Below, one piece after another: positions 36,656 to 48,700 of a stretch of 64,000 nt of DNA (within the stretch, counting starts at the first letter, position 1; each line of letters starts with the position of its first letter). This stretch comes from Sambucus nigra. Lineage: Eukaryota > Streptophyta > Magnoliopsida > Dipsacales > Adoxaceae. The position numbers were made by a program, and so were the translations under genes. The stretch lies in assembly GCA_949130495.1 (NCBI GenBank), contig OX422216.1, positions 98,215,967 through 98,279,966 of the forward strand. Direction: 5' to 3'. The notes beneath the pieces are model-generated. The model did not search any database. It saw nothing but the letters and a program-made list of their open reading frames with translations, and was not told the origin of the DNA.

Positions 36656-38740
36656 ATGCCTCCACGACGTGCACGACGAGTTCCCAGGAATGCAGTGCCC
36701 GAACCCCAGCCCGCTCCAGTTCAGGGCATGTTGAGCGCCGCTGAGGTTGCAGCTATAGTAGCTCAAGCGGTGAATGCCGCGATTGCCGTTGTTCAGCAGG
36801 CACCACCACAGGTGCCGGTTGCCGCGCCAGTACAGGTTAATGCATTCCCGTCTGCTTGGGAGCGTGTACGTGACGCTTTTCAGAAAGCGCATCCGCCAGA
36901 GTTTGCAGGTAGCTCAGACGTGGTAGTCTCGAGCCAATGGAGGAAGGACATACAGAGGCATTTGAGGATGCATGAGTGCACTGACGTTCAGAAACAGGTG
37001 CTAGCTACTTTCAAGCTAGTGGGATCTGCACTACAGTGGTGGGAGTCTATCACCACTGCGGAGGAGAGGGATACCCTCACGATTCAGGAGTTCTGGGTGC
37101 GGTTCGACCGCAAGTATTTTCCGTCCGCAGTTCATATAGAGATGAGGAGGAAACTGATGAGTTTGAAGCAAGAGGGCAAGACAGTGGCCGAGTATGAGGC
37201 CGAGTTCACTAACCTGTTGAATATCGTTCCAGACGAGATTCCAACAGAGAAGAAGAAGATTGAGAAGTTCACCGACGGTTTGAATTGGAGGATCCGTCAG
37301 CATCTACTAGGGAACCTATCGTTGGCCACGTATTCTGATGTGGTTAACGCTGCATTGTTGCACTGCCAGGACCACCGTTTTCACATGGCCGAGGGCAAGC
37401 GGTCAGGGGAGTCTAGCCATCAGGGCAGGACTGGAGGACATGGTGCCAGCGGGGCACAGACCGGTCAGGGGCAGAGACAGACTGAGCAGGGTACCCAGCA
37501 GGGGGACAATAAGAGGTTCCGGTCAGGGAACTACAGGCAGGGACAGGGAGGTTTCCGCCAGGGCCATCAGGGTCCAAACGGCCATCAGGGCCAGCAGGGG
37601 CAGAATGGGCAGCAGTTCCATCAGGGCCAGCAGGGCCAAGGGAGGAATGGTAACGGCCACCAGGGCCGGGGACAGCAGGGGCAGAGGGGAGGGAACTTCC
37701 CAGGTAAGTGCTTCACTTGTGGCAAGACTGGCCATAAGAAGCAGGATTGTCCTGATAGGGGCAGGGCCCCACAGCAGCAGCAGCAGGGTGCTCGCCAGGA
37801 GCCACAGAGACCTATGTTTCCCGCCGCTCTTCCTGCACCGCCACAGATGGCAGCATTGCCACCCATCCCAGCAGTCCCAGCTCAGCAGGGGCAACTACAG
37901 TATCGACGTGTCTACAACGTTCACCAGGCTGCAGTTCCACAGGCACCGCCCGCGATCGAGGGTACGTTTCCTATCCATGGCACTATGGGTCGGGTGTTAT
38001 TTGATACGGGTGCTACACACTGTTTTATTGCTACACACTTCGCGAAAGCTTTAGGATTGTTAGCTACGGCAGAGAGCACAGTGACGTGTGTCGACTCACC
38101 ATTAGGGAGTGGGTCACTTATTTTCTTTATATGCCGGGGAGTGGGGGTAGAGGTTGGTGGTTTGGTATTACCTGCGGACATGTTAGTGTTAGACATGCAT
38201 GTTCACGATGTGATCATCGGTATGGACTGGCTCGTAGCATATAGGGCCATGATTGATTGCTTCAGCGGGAGCATTGTTTTTGCCATTCCGGGGCAAGAGA
38301 TGTTTATAGTGGCGATGCCTCGCCCAGAGGGAGGATCGACCGCTCATCTGTACTACATAGAGGAGGATACCTCTAAGGAGGTTGTGATTCCTTTGGATTC
38401 GATCTCGGTTGTCAGGGAGTATTCAGATGTGTTTCAGGAGATACCAGGCTTACCACCCAGTCGAGAGATAGATTTCATTATTGATTTGCTACCGGGTACG
38501 AGACCTATAGCACGTGCACCGTACCGTATGGCTCCAGCTGAGATGCGAGAGCTACGGTATCAGATAGAGCAGCTGTTAGGGCAGGGCTTTATTCGCAGGA
38601 GTACCTCACCTTGGGGCGCTCCAGTTTTGTTTGTGAAGAAGAGGGATGGTTCACTGAGATTGTGCGTGGACTACCGAGAGTTGAATAAGGTCACGATACG
38701 GAATAAGTATCCGTTGCCTCGAATCGATGACTTGAGATGA
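36656..38740 (+). pseudogene. Tekay polyprotein, part 1: Gag, protease and start of reverse transcriptase, ended by a stop
   Basis: The start at MPPRRARR (36656) is preferred over the in-frame ATG five codons upstream. The Gag core runs through residues 70-240 ([53 protein letters not shown]). A Gln/Gly/His-rich repeat of about 100 residues precedes the zinc knuckle [14 protein letters not shown] (near residue 351). The protease has [16 protein letters not shown] (near 449) and [12 protein letters not shown] begins with [20 protein letters not shown], and [20 protein letters not shown] reaches a TGA at 38738-38740 just after IDDLR. The next codon continues the RT in the same frame, and the spacing suggests a short in-frame loss of about four codons at the stop. 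Confidence 0.92.
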
Positions 38741-41278
38741 GCTTCTTTCTTCTCGAAGATTGACTTGAGGTCGGGATACCATCAGTTGCGTATCAGGGAG
38801 GAGGATGTCTCGAAGACTGCGTTCTTGTCGATATATGGTTCTTATGAGTTTCGGGTTATGCCTTTCGGCTTGACCAACGCTCCAGCAGTGTTTATGGACT
38901 TGATGAACATGATGTTCAGAGAATTCCTCGATCAGTTTGTCATTGTCTTCATTGATGACATTCTGGTCTACTCTCAGACAGAGGAGGAGCACGCCGAGCA
39001 TTTGAGGCAGGTTTTGCAGACACTTCGTCAGAACGAGCTGTATGCAAAATATGAGAAGTGCGGGTTTTGGCTGAAGGAGGTCCAGTTCTTGGGTCACATT
39101 ATTTCCGACCAGGGAATATCTGTCGATCCGGGGAAGGTGTCAGCGGTGAGGGAGTGGGGACAGCCCACGACACCAACAGAGATTCGTAGTTTCTTGGGCT
39201 TAGCAGGATACTACAGGAGGTTTATTCGGGGTTTCTCGGAGATAGCAGGTCCTTTGACACATCTTACTCGTAAGGGTGTGCCATATATCTGGAGTGATGC
39301 CTGTCAGTTGGCATTCGATGAGTTGAAGGACAAATTGACCTCAGCACCTGTGTTAGCATTGCCGAGACCGGGAGTTGAGTATTTGGTTTACACCGATGCG
39401 TCTTTGCAAGGGCTTGGAGGTGTTTTGCAGCAGGAGAGACAGGCCATAGCTTATGCTTCCCGTAAGCTTAAGCCTCATGAGAAGAATTACCCCACACATG
39501 ATTTGGAGTTGGCGGCAGTGGTATTTGCCTTACGGATTTGGAGGCACTATCTTTTGGGGGAGAAGTTTCAGCTGTTCACGGACCACAAGTCACTACAGTA
39601 CCTGTTCACGCAAAAGGAATTGAATATGCGGCAGCGTAGGTGGCTTGAATTTGTGAAGGACTACCAGTTCGACATCCAGTACCACCCGGGTAAGGCTAAC
39701 GTGGTAGCAGACGCGTTGAGCCGCAGGCCAGCAGATGAGGTGGCAGAGGTGTGGAAGGCCAAGTGGAAGGAATTGGGACACCAAGATGCAGTGGCCCGAT
39801 CTTTCATGTCTGTGATGACCGTTACCCCGCAGATTGTCACAAAGGTAGTACGGGCACAGGCTAATGACACGTTCTGTCAGGAGCAGATAGTTCGATTGCT
39901 AGCAGAGGGAGCCGAGTCCTATACCGTTAGCTCAGACGGGGGATTGCGCTTCAATGGGAGATTGGTGGTTCCGGAAGGGGAAGAATTGCGGCACGATGTG
40001 ATGGCAGAGTCGCACGGCTCACGGTTCGCGGTACATCCCGGAGGGGACAAAATGTACCAAGACATGAGACGGCAATATTGGTGGAGCGGTATGAAGAAAG
40101 ATATCGCTGAGTTTGTCTCGAAATGCGCCACTTGTCAGCTTGTAAAAGTGGACCATCAGAGACCAGCAGGATTGCTACAGCCATTGGAGGTTCCGGTGTG
40201 GATGTGGGAGAGCATATCTATGGACTTTATCACGGGGTTGCCTACGTCGCAGAGGGGTCACGACTCCGTTTGGGTAATTGTGGACAGGTTGTCCAAGGTC
40301 GCTCACTTCTTACCCGTAAGGACTGACTACACTACGGGACAGTATGCCCAGCTCTTCATTTCAGAGATTGTGAGACTTCACGGTGTGCCCCTGAATATCG
40401 TGTCTGACAGAGACAAGATATTTGTTTCGAGGTTTTGGGAGAGTTTCCAGGAGGCCATGGGGACAGAATTGCGGTTGAGTACGGCTTATCATCCGCAGAC
40501 CGATGGGCAGACAGAGCGCACCAACCAGATGTTGGAGGACATGCTACGCATGTGCATTATTGACTTCAGGGGTGGATGGGAGCAGTACCTTCCACTGGTG
40601 GAGTTTGCTTACAACAACTCCTATCAGTTCACGATTGGCATGGCTCCGTTCGAGGCATTGTACGGTAGGCCTTGTCGTTCCCCAGCATGTTGGTTGGAGG
40701 TGGGGGACAACAAACTACTTGGGCCGGAAGTGATTCAGGATACTTCGGCAAGGATTGAGTTGATTCGGAGTCGCATACGGGTAGCTCAAGACAGGCAGAA
40801 GAGTTATGCTGATGCGAAGAGATTTTTCAGGGAGTTCCAAGTGGGGGACCAGGTTTTGCTCAGGGTTTCTCCGATGAAGGGGATTATGCGATTCGGGAAG
40901 AAGGGAAAGTTGGCACCGAGGTATGTGGGGCCGTTTCCTATTATTGAGCGGATCGGACCCGTTGCGTATAGACTTGGACTACCGGAGCACTTGCATCGGA
41001 TTCACGATGTGTTCCATATTTCCTCGCTGAGGAAATACCTTAGAGATAATTTGGCTCATTCGCACATTGTTGTGGAGGACATCGATCTCCAGCCGGATAG
41101 CTCCTACGAGGAGGGGCCAATTGCTATTTTGGACCGAAGCGAGAGGAAACTGCGGTCAAAGATAGTCCCGTTAGTGCGTGTTCAGTGGCAACATCACAAT
41201 GTCGAGGAGTCCACATGGGAGAGCGAGGATGAGATGCGCGAGCGTTATCCAGAGCTGTTTTTAGCAGGTACTTTCTAG
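38741..41278 (+). pseudogene. Tekay polyprotein, part 2: reverse transcriptase, RNase H, integrase, chromodomain-like end
   Basis: It continues in frame after the stop at 38738. [29 protein letters not shown] and the catalytic FIDDILVYS (about 38950). RNase [12 protein letters not shown], the [14 protein letters not shown] helix and [10 protein letters not shown]. Integrase: HHCC module ([17 protein letters not shown], about 40030-40145), then [18 protein letters not shown] and DGQTERTNQ, giving the D,D,E triad. The GPF motif is [19 protein letters not shown]. The C-terminus ([20 protein letters not shown], then [18 protein letters not shown]) is the divergent chromodomain seen in chromoviruses, thought to guide integration to heterochromatin. 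There is no further stop. Confidence 0.93.
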
Positions 41279-41307
41279 TTTCGAATTTCGGGACGAAATT
41301 CAGTTAT

Positions 41308-41320
41308 AAGGGGGGAAGTA
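41308..41320 (+). other. Polypurine tract of the Tekay element
   Basis: AAGGGGGGAAGTA directly precedes the 3' LTR at 41321. Confidence 0.88.
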
Positions 41321-44314
41321 TGTAATACCCCGTATTTTTTGACTATATTTATTTTGGAATTAATTAATTAAATTGCGTATTAATTGGAAATTAATCCGGG
41401 TTATAAATACTAATGAGATGCGAATTGGTATTTGATTATGTGCATATATGATTATATATGTATTTGGTATTATAAAATTTGTCGTGAGATTTATATACGG
41501 CATTTTAGAAATTTTGTTGAGACGCGTGGGACCGCCGCGTCACGGTATAATATTTTGTTAATAAAAGTGAATTTAAAATCTATAATCCGTATGGTCGTTT
41601 TGAGTGCGCCAACGCGTCCGGAAGGGTCGAGATAGTCAGAAAACACTAGCCGGGGGTATAGTTTGGGGCCCGGGGTATTTTTAGGCCATACCGGTAACTT
41701 AAAGGGTATTTTAGTAATTTGGTATTTTTGGGTAATTAAAAGTGACGAAAATTGAGAGTTGTAATCTGATAAGGAATTGAACCCAACCAACCCTTATTAA
41801 CCCAACAAGCTACGGAGGTTTATGAAATTAGGTTTTCATAAGTTTCCCCAAAGCAAACCCTAGCCACCATAGCCTTTTGGAGAAGAAAGCTTGGAGAAGG
41901 AGAGAGAGAGAGAGGAAACTCTGCAGAAACTTCATCAAACCAACACCAAATCCGGAATCAAACCAAGGCAAGTGATTTAAATTACATTCCTTATGCAGTG
42001 AATGCTTTTTCCATGTTAGAAACCTTGTGAATCAATCTTATATAAGAGTTAAAAAGAAAACCCATGAAATTGGAAGATTGTTATTAAATTTTGGGATAGG
42101 TTTGCATGTAGAACCCTTGTTTGAAGATTTAAATTCAGAGATTTCATATCTATGTGATGTTTTAACGGATTAAAATCTGGGAAATTTTGATGAGAAGAAC
42201 CTAGGGTTTATGTTCTTGAAGAAAATTGGGAATAACTGTAGAAATTTTGATATAATGATGTTTAGAAGATATTAAACCCTTTAATGATGTTAGTATAGCC
42301 CCTTAACATGTTTGAGGATGATTAGAGAACTCAATATATTGTTGGAACGAATTTTAGAAAAGGGTTGAGGAGTACAAATGGTGAAAAAACGAATTGGGGA
42401 AAAATCTGGGCCGAAACTGGCCACTCGTTAGAAGCAGCCCCCAGGTCGTTCGAATGAGCTCGTTCGAACGAGCTTCTAACGAGTTGACCAGCCGTTATTA
42501 ACGAGTAGGGATTTTCGTTCGATATCTCGTTCGAACGAGATATCGTTAGAAGGGTCAGTTCGTTCGAACGAACTGGGATCTCGTTCGAACAGTCTCGTTC
42601 GAACGAGACTTCTAACGACCTGACAGTCCAAACTCGTTCGAAGCCTCGTTCGAACGAGACTTCTAACGAGTTGACAGTTTGACCCTTTTTGGACTGTTTT
42701 GATTTTTGGAGCCCCTTAAACTTGTTCGAGGATATAGATGACCTTCCTTTATTGATGTAAGGTTAGATTTGGGACTTTTGGATTATTGAGAGGAATAAAC
42801 TATATACGAGAGTTATATTCAAATAACCATTTGGGTTGAGACGTGAGTGTCTACTACGATGTATGGATGAATTATAGCGCGTATAATTACAAACCGGAAT
42901 AGCATGAATTGTGATAATTATAGTTAGTACGAGAGTGCAATATGTACTACGATTAAAATATGGTATTACTAAGACATGTGTTTACTTAGTATTAGTATAT
43001 GGATTGTTTGTATGACATACCTACCATACTTGCTATCACGGGAGGTTGCGTTCGCTTAGGACCCTCTAATCCTTGTGTGCCTACGGGGGGGATATAGACT
43101 GGTACCTTGATGAACACAGGTCATAGAAAGACTTATTGTGATATTAATAAGTCCGCTGACCATGGGAGCGTAGGTATGTGCGTGACCCATGTGATGGTGA
43201 CTGTGTTCGCCTCCACTATTTGTGATTTGTGTTATCTGAACTATTCCTGAGAGATTCGGAATATGTGATCCTTATGTACGTGATGTACCGGGATGGATAG
43301 CAGAGTATGTGTGCACCATAACTTAGATTGCGGGGTGCTTGTATCGTATATTTATGATGTGAATAATATACTTTAAATTGATGGAAATCCTCATGTTAAT
43401 GTTGTAATAATATTACGGTATTGTTTCGAGATATATAATGAGTTAGCTGATAGTTATATCAATGGCATAGTTAGTAACTGAGTTTACGTTAAACCTCTAT
43501 TAAATTACGAGCGTTGTTATGTTAAATTAACCGAGTAAAATGGGTAGAACCTTTGGTAGTCTAGCTAGTTACGTTGTCACTTAGCTAGTGGAAAGGGTAG
43601 TTATAGATGGGTACTTACGTTAGGAGTGCACAGTTAGACGAGAGGTGAGAATGTCATGCGAGTGTACATCCTAACATGTACTTTGCATTTAATGTTTTAA
43701 ATGTTTTTAAAGCACTTGCAGGTTTTTAAAATATAACTCCACATTCGGGCTCTGACCCGTTTGCTTTTCAAATCTCTTTTTCTTTGTAAAACCATTTTAG
43801 GTGCCCAGCCACAAGGACACCAAGCATAGGATACTCATTCAGGTGACGAGCTGTAGCTGCTTGTGGAAGCTACAGGGATTTGCATGTAGACGCTTCTATC
43901 TTTTGGATTCCAGAGTCACCATCTATCCGTTGTAGGGCATGTTGCCCATTTCTATTTAGAGACATCTTTTATACTTCAGTTTTCAGACTTTTAGCACGTT
44001 TTATTATTGTTTCAGTTCATTTATTTCAGTTATGGGATTGTAGTGAGGGGTTTCCTCCAGACTTTATTTACTCTATTGTGATGGTTATTCGTTTTACTTC
44101 AGTATGGTGAATGGTGTTATTTATTTCTTCATTACACTTGTTGCATGTTAATCAGACTTAAGTTAAAATTTGGCAACTTGCTTTTTAAATACTAGGTGGT
44201 TAGATATAATAAAAATGTTTTCGACAGTGATGCTATTAACTGAGCCAACTTGGCATTTTGAATTAATTTTATAAAGGAGTAGCTACCCGGTGTTTAATTA
44301 GTCGGGGTGTCACA
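41321..44314 (+). repeat. 3' LTR of the Tekay element
   Basis: 2994 bp. Relative to the 5' LTR it has an extra TTCATTTATTTCAG near 44016 (a local duplication around TTTCAG) and ends TGTCACA. Confidence 0.96.
42423..42672. repeat. Palindrome cluster in the 3' Tekay LTR
   Basis: Same cluster as at 34596, with a few substitutions. One change breaks a palindrome (GAATGAGC near 42455) and another restores a core (GTCTCGTTCG against GTCTTGTTCG). The 20-bp palindrome at 42556-42575 is intact. Confidence 0.93.
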
Positions 44315-44319
44315 CCTAA

Positions 44320-45700
44320 ATCATTTATCAACATTGCCACTGCCACCACCACCATCACCACCACCTGTCGCTGCCCCTGTCACCGACATCATATCCACTA
44401 CCACTACATGCCGCCGCCACCACCACCACCTACTGTTGCCATCTACCTTTGTCACCACCACATGTTCCGCCACGACCACCGCAACCACCAAATCCACCCC
44501 CCACTACCGTGGTGCATATTCATATTGAACTTCAACCAATGTCACTTGCTTAACAACTACCTTCTTCCACAGTAGCTTCCTCTCCATCCCGAGGCGAGTC
44601 CACAAAGAAAAAACCATCGCCGTTTTTACAACCACCACACCCAACCCACCACCCCTCTCACTATCTCGACCACAATTATATTTACGAAAAGCTTAAACAG
44701 AAGATGAAAAAAAAGAGGAAGAATAAAATTTAATGTAAATATTTATTTTAAGAGTAAACATTTACCTCCATAAGAAAAAAAGGAATAAAAAAAAGACACG
44801 TGAAACGAAACTTAGAACAAGTATTTAAACAAAGTAATTATTTACACTTACAAAAAAGGATTTTAATAAGAAAAATAAGGGGAAAGAGAACGACTGAAGA
44901 ACAAACAAACTCATAGTAAATATTTACCGTGAGAGTATTTATTAATATCACTACAAAAACTAACTCATAATAAAATATTAATTTGAGTATAAATGTTTAC
45001 TATCACAAAATTCTATTACTTACAATATACCTGTTCTTCAACTCCTTCATCTCATCATTATTGTTCTTTGCTCTATCACAAAATACTATCACTTACTACT
45101 TTAGAATGTAAATACTCACTGTTTGAAAGTGGAATAAATATTTACACTCTAAGTAAATATTTACTTAGAATATTTTTATACACAGTATAACAACAGAGGA
45201 TTTGTTTATCTCTCTCAGCAGAACACACATATACATATACACCTACAACACACACACACACACACACACAAATATACACAAAATTGCGCGCGCGCACACA
45301 TACACACACACACACACCACCACCACCACCACCACACACATATATACACAAAATCATACACATATATACATACACGCGCGCACACACACACAACAACATT
45401 GGAGATCGAAAACTAAGATCGAAGAGAGAGAGAGATCGACCGAGTCGGAGATGGAGAAAATAAAAGGGATGGTGTGTTGCTGTTGCAAATTTGTAAAAAG
45501 ATGGGAATTAGGATTTCTAATGGGTATAATAAATATTTTAGTTTAAAATATTAAAAAGAAAACAAATATAATTAAAAAAAAAGTTAATAGGACTTAAAAG
45601 GAGAATTGACCAAAGAAATAAGACAAAAATAAAAATATACCATAAGAAAAAAAAAAGGAAAAAATTGTTGGGCAAGCCCTATAAGTAAACCCTAGCATTC
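44320..45700. other. AT-rich upstream region of the RRP6-like gene, no gene seen
   Basis: 44330-44520 is a CCACCA-rich low-complexity stretch. The remainder is AT-rich with short A and T runs. No convincing coding sequence on either strand. The promoter of the downstream gene should lie in the last few hundred bases. Confidence 0.6.
45247..45395. repeat. Compound (CA)n/(CG)n/(CAC)n microsatellite
   Basis: Runs of ACACAC, GCGCGC and CACCAC, followed by a short (GA)n near 45422. Frames through it encode only low-complexity sequence. Confidence 0.95.
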
Positions 45701-45730
45701 ATTTTGAGAAGAGAAGAGGAAGCGAGGAAG

Positions 45731-48700
45731 ATGGATCCGTGCGAGACATTACAAGGGTTTAAGGGTGGTCCTTTACCGTCTTCAATAGCCAAGCTTTGGG
45801 GTTCTTCGAGAGGCATACCTTGGGAAAAGGATTTTCACTTTTTTTACAACTTCCATGAATTTAAAGTTCCCATCAAGGAAATTGGTGATAAGTCGCAATC
45901 CATGCTGGAAACAATAGGGTCTTCGTGGGGGAAAGAAATGGCTTATTCTGAAGATTACGAGGAGGCATACGAGTGGCTGGTGAATGTCAATGACGAGGTC
46001 TTTGAGAGGTTGGATGCATCACTCGATGAATTTCAGAGACTCAGAAACCAAGAAGATGAAAGTTCCCAAAATGGGTTTCAGTTGGTTTATGGAAAGAAAA
46101 AGAACAAGACAGACATGGCAGTCAAGGTGGCCTCTAGGGACAGGAAAACTACCCCCAAAGTTCCATTTCATATACCAACCATCCCTCGACCCCAGGATCA
46201 GTATAAAATTCTCGTCAATAATTCTAATCAGCGGTTTGAGCATGTTTGGTTGCAAAAGTCTGACGATGGTTCCACCTTCATACATCCCTTGGTTAGCGTC
46301 TTCTTCTATGTTTTAACTTCTTCTTAATCATCCTCTTGTTTTTCTTTTCACACACTGCCTGCCTGCAACAATATCATGCGCGTTCAAATACTTGTGTCAT
46401 ATTTTTATTTTTTAAATAAATTAATTCATAAAAAAAGGTAACTCTACTTAGTCGGAGATGTCTATGTTTTGTCAAAACAATCTATTTCTCTCCCTCCAGA
46501 ATGCCCTAAAATTGCAGAGCTGTCCCCATAGATTAAATAGGTCTATTAATTGCCCTACTCCAAGCTGCTAATGACTCCACCGCCAGAGTGGGCACAACTA
46601 GGGACAGAGAAGATGATCCCCATAAGCCCATTGCCACCCAACAATGCAAAAGCAAGTGATCAGCCCTCCTCCTTACATATCTAACATCAGGTAACCACAT
46701 GCCCACCCCTCTTCAGTGGTCAAGATAACCAACTCTGTATAGAACTCTCTAACAAACACTAAACCCTTAAACCCTGTCCGTTGCTCTTCCGTTGTCAGCA
46801 CATCATCTGTCCTAAGAGGGAACTCCACTTCTCCGTACCACCCATAAATCTCATCAATCTCCTCAGAGTAATCTCAAAATGGCAAAGTTGGGGTGAATGT
46901 GTGTGTCATATTAATACAAAAAAGGTCTTGGTTGATAGCCCCAAAGGAATGAGATGTGAGTAACGGTTAAGGGGGTAGGATTAGGATGAGATTGGGTCGA
47001 GTAGGGACTTTTGTTGATTTTTGGTTTGGATTGAAAAGCGGGTAGCGATTATGGGGGTTTGGAACAAAAAAGAGCTATTGTTGTCATCTCACTTGGTGAG
47101 CCGGAGGGTGGGGTGGCCTGGATGTGGTCGGAGTAGATATAGTTTTTCTAGGTTTTTGCTACTACAGAAGATCAAGGACCGGGCATACATTTTGGCTTCA
47201 AATCCGGTATGCTGGAACTCTAGCAGGCGGGTGTCCGTAGAAGGTGAGGTTGGTGTCGTGTAGTCCATGGGAATGCTTGATTATATATGATGTAAGTTTT
47301 TGATAATTTTTACACTATCTATTTCATTGCTTTTTGATGTATGTGTTGTGGGGTGGTTGTTAGTAATGTCAATGATATGATTTGGATTATACATGATTCG
47401 CGGTTGATGCCTTTTTGTTTAGATAAACATTTTGTTTTAAGCTTGTTAATTTGTTTCAATGGCTTTGTCTTGTAATGATCATTGCTTTTGCCTACTTATC
47501 TTAGTTCATGCTACTTTTTCCCCCTTCTAATTTGCAATTTCAAGAGAAATATGTTATATTGCTAATTACTTCTTGTAATTCTTAACCAGGAGAAGTGTTC
47601 TTTCTTGGATTTTGTTGATGACAATGTCGGTGATCTTGAGCCAATAAAACCTCCTCCCATAGAGTGTACTCCATTCAAGCTAGTGGAAGAAGTAAAAGAT
47701 TTGAAGGAGTTGTCTGCTAAGTTGCATGGCGTAGATGAATTCGCGGTAATATTGACAGTAACGATGCAATTTTTAATTGAGAATTAATGCTGCCAGCACT
47801 GCCAAAAGTTCACCATTTTGAATTAATATTACTTGTTTTAGTAGCACAAGACTATATATTTGATTATGTTTTGGGTTAAGATTACTGTAATAACATAACA
47901 AATATGAAATGGCCTTTTCAGTATACTTCCTCCGTTTAAGATTAATAGTCCTATTTCCTTTTTCGGATGTCTCAAATTAGGAGTCCACTTTTCTTGTCAT
48001 AATCAATAAATCAAATTCCACAATTGAGTGCATTCTTAAAAGTCATTGTTTATCAATAGTGACAATTAACTTGGGAACAAAGGGAGTATAATGCTTCTCT
48101 GGTCTGGAGGAAGAAGGTTAATGATTGATGTTGGAGCAATTCACCACAATGAATAAATCTAAGCAATTGAAACCAAACAAAGATCAAAACAAACTCACAA
48201 CAGAAGGATTCACGTGGTTCGGCAATTGCGTACTTACACGGGGTGTTTCTCTTTTTATTATTTCTTTAAAATTCTTTAGCAAGAAGCTGGAGTGAGAGTT
48301 ACATTTATACAAATGGAGGAGGTCGAATCGTGTTAGACTTATCACACGTGTTGTTTAAGCCGCCTCCTGATTTGCATTAATCTCCTTCGAAAACTTTGGA
48401 TCTTAGATTGACCTCCTCATAATTATCTCTCGTGATATTTATCATTTAATTCTGGGCTGCCCTCCCTTTTGGATCTAGACCCACTTGGGTCGCTACGTTT
48501 GGATCGTTCGGTTTGCACCCCATAATTGCTATAGAGATGTTAGTAATGCATCTTACCTTTTTCTTGTTCTACATATAAAAGGAAACTAAACAAAAAGTTT
48601 CGGAAATTCCATTCCACAAGCAAGCTCTTTGGTTTTGGCAACAATACTCGGTCCCAAGTTAAGAGTCCCGATTTAAGTAATTATTTTTTACAAAAACATT

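Larger units (their letters stand above)
33494..44314 (+). mobile_element. Complete Tekay-lineage chromovirus (Ty3/gypsy), 10.8 kb
   Basis: LTRs are 33494-36472 and 41321-44314, PBS 36475, polyprotein 36656-41278 and polypurine tract 41308. The perfect 5-bp target duplication CCTAA is at 33489-33493 and 44315-44319. LTRs of about 3 kb, the initiator-Met PBS and the C-terminal chromodomain-like ending identify the Tekay/Del lineage. The LTRs differ by roughly 25 substitutions (about 0.9%, hand count) plus one 14-bp insertion, so the insertion is young. One in-frame stop in reverse transcriptase probably makes it non-autonomous. Confidence 0.96.

Noticed and set aside
36647..39097. Minus-strand frames opposite the Tekay polyprotein
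   Set aside because: They are reverse shadows of the gag-pol frame with Leu/Pro/Cys-rich composition and no domain.
44307..44528. His/Pro/Thr-rich open frame as a gene
   Set aside because: It is a translation of CCACCA low-complexity sequence starting at the Tekay target site, with no domain.
44949..44975. CACTACAAAAAC as a second CACTA terminus
   Set aside because: It points away from the 33242 end. It has no subterminal repeats and no matching inverted end in the window.
45142..45399. Cys/Val-rich minus-strand frame as a small secreted protein
   Set aside because: It is the reverse translation of the CA/CG microsatellite.
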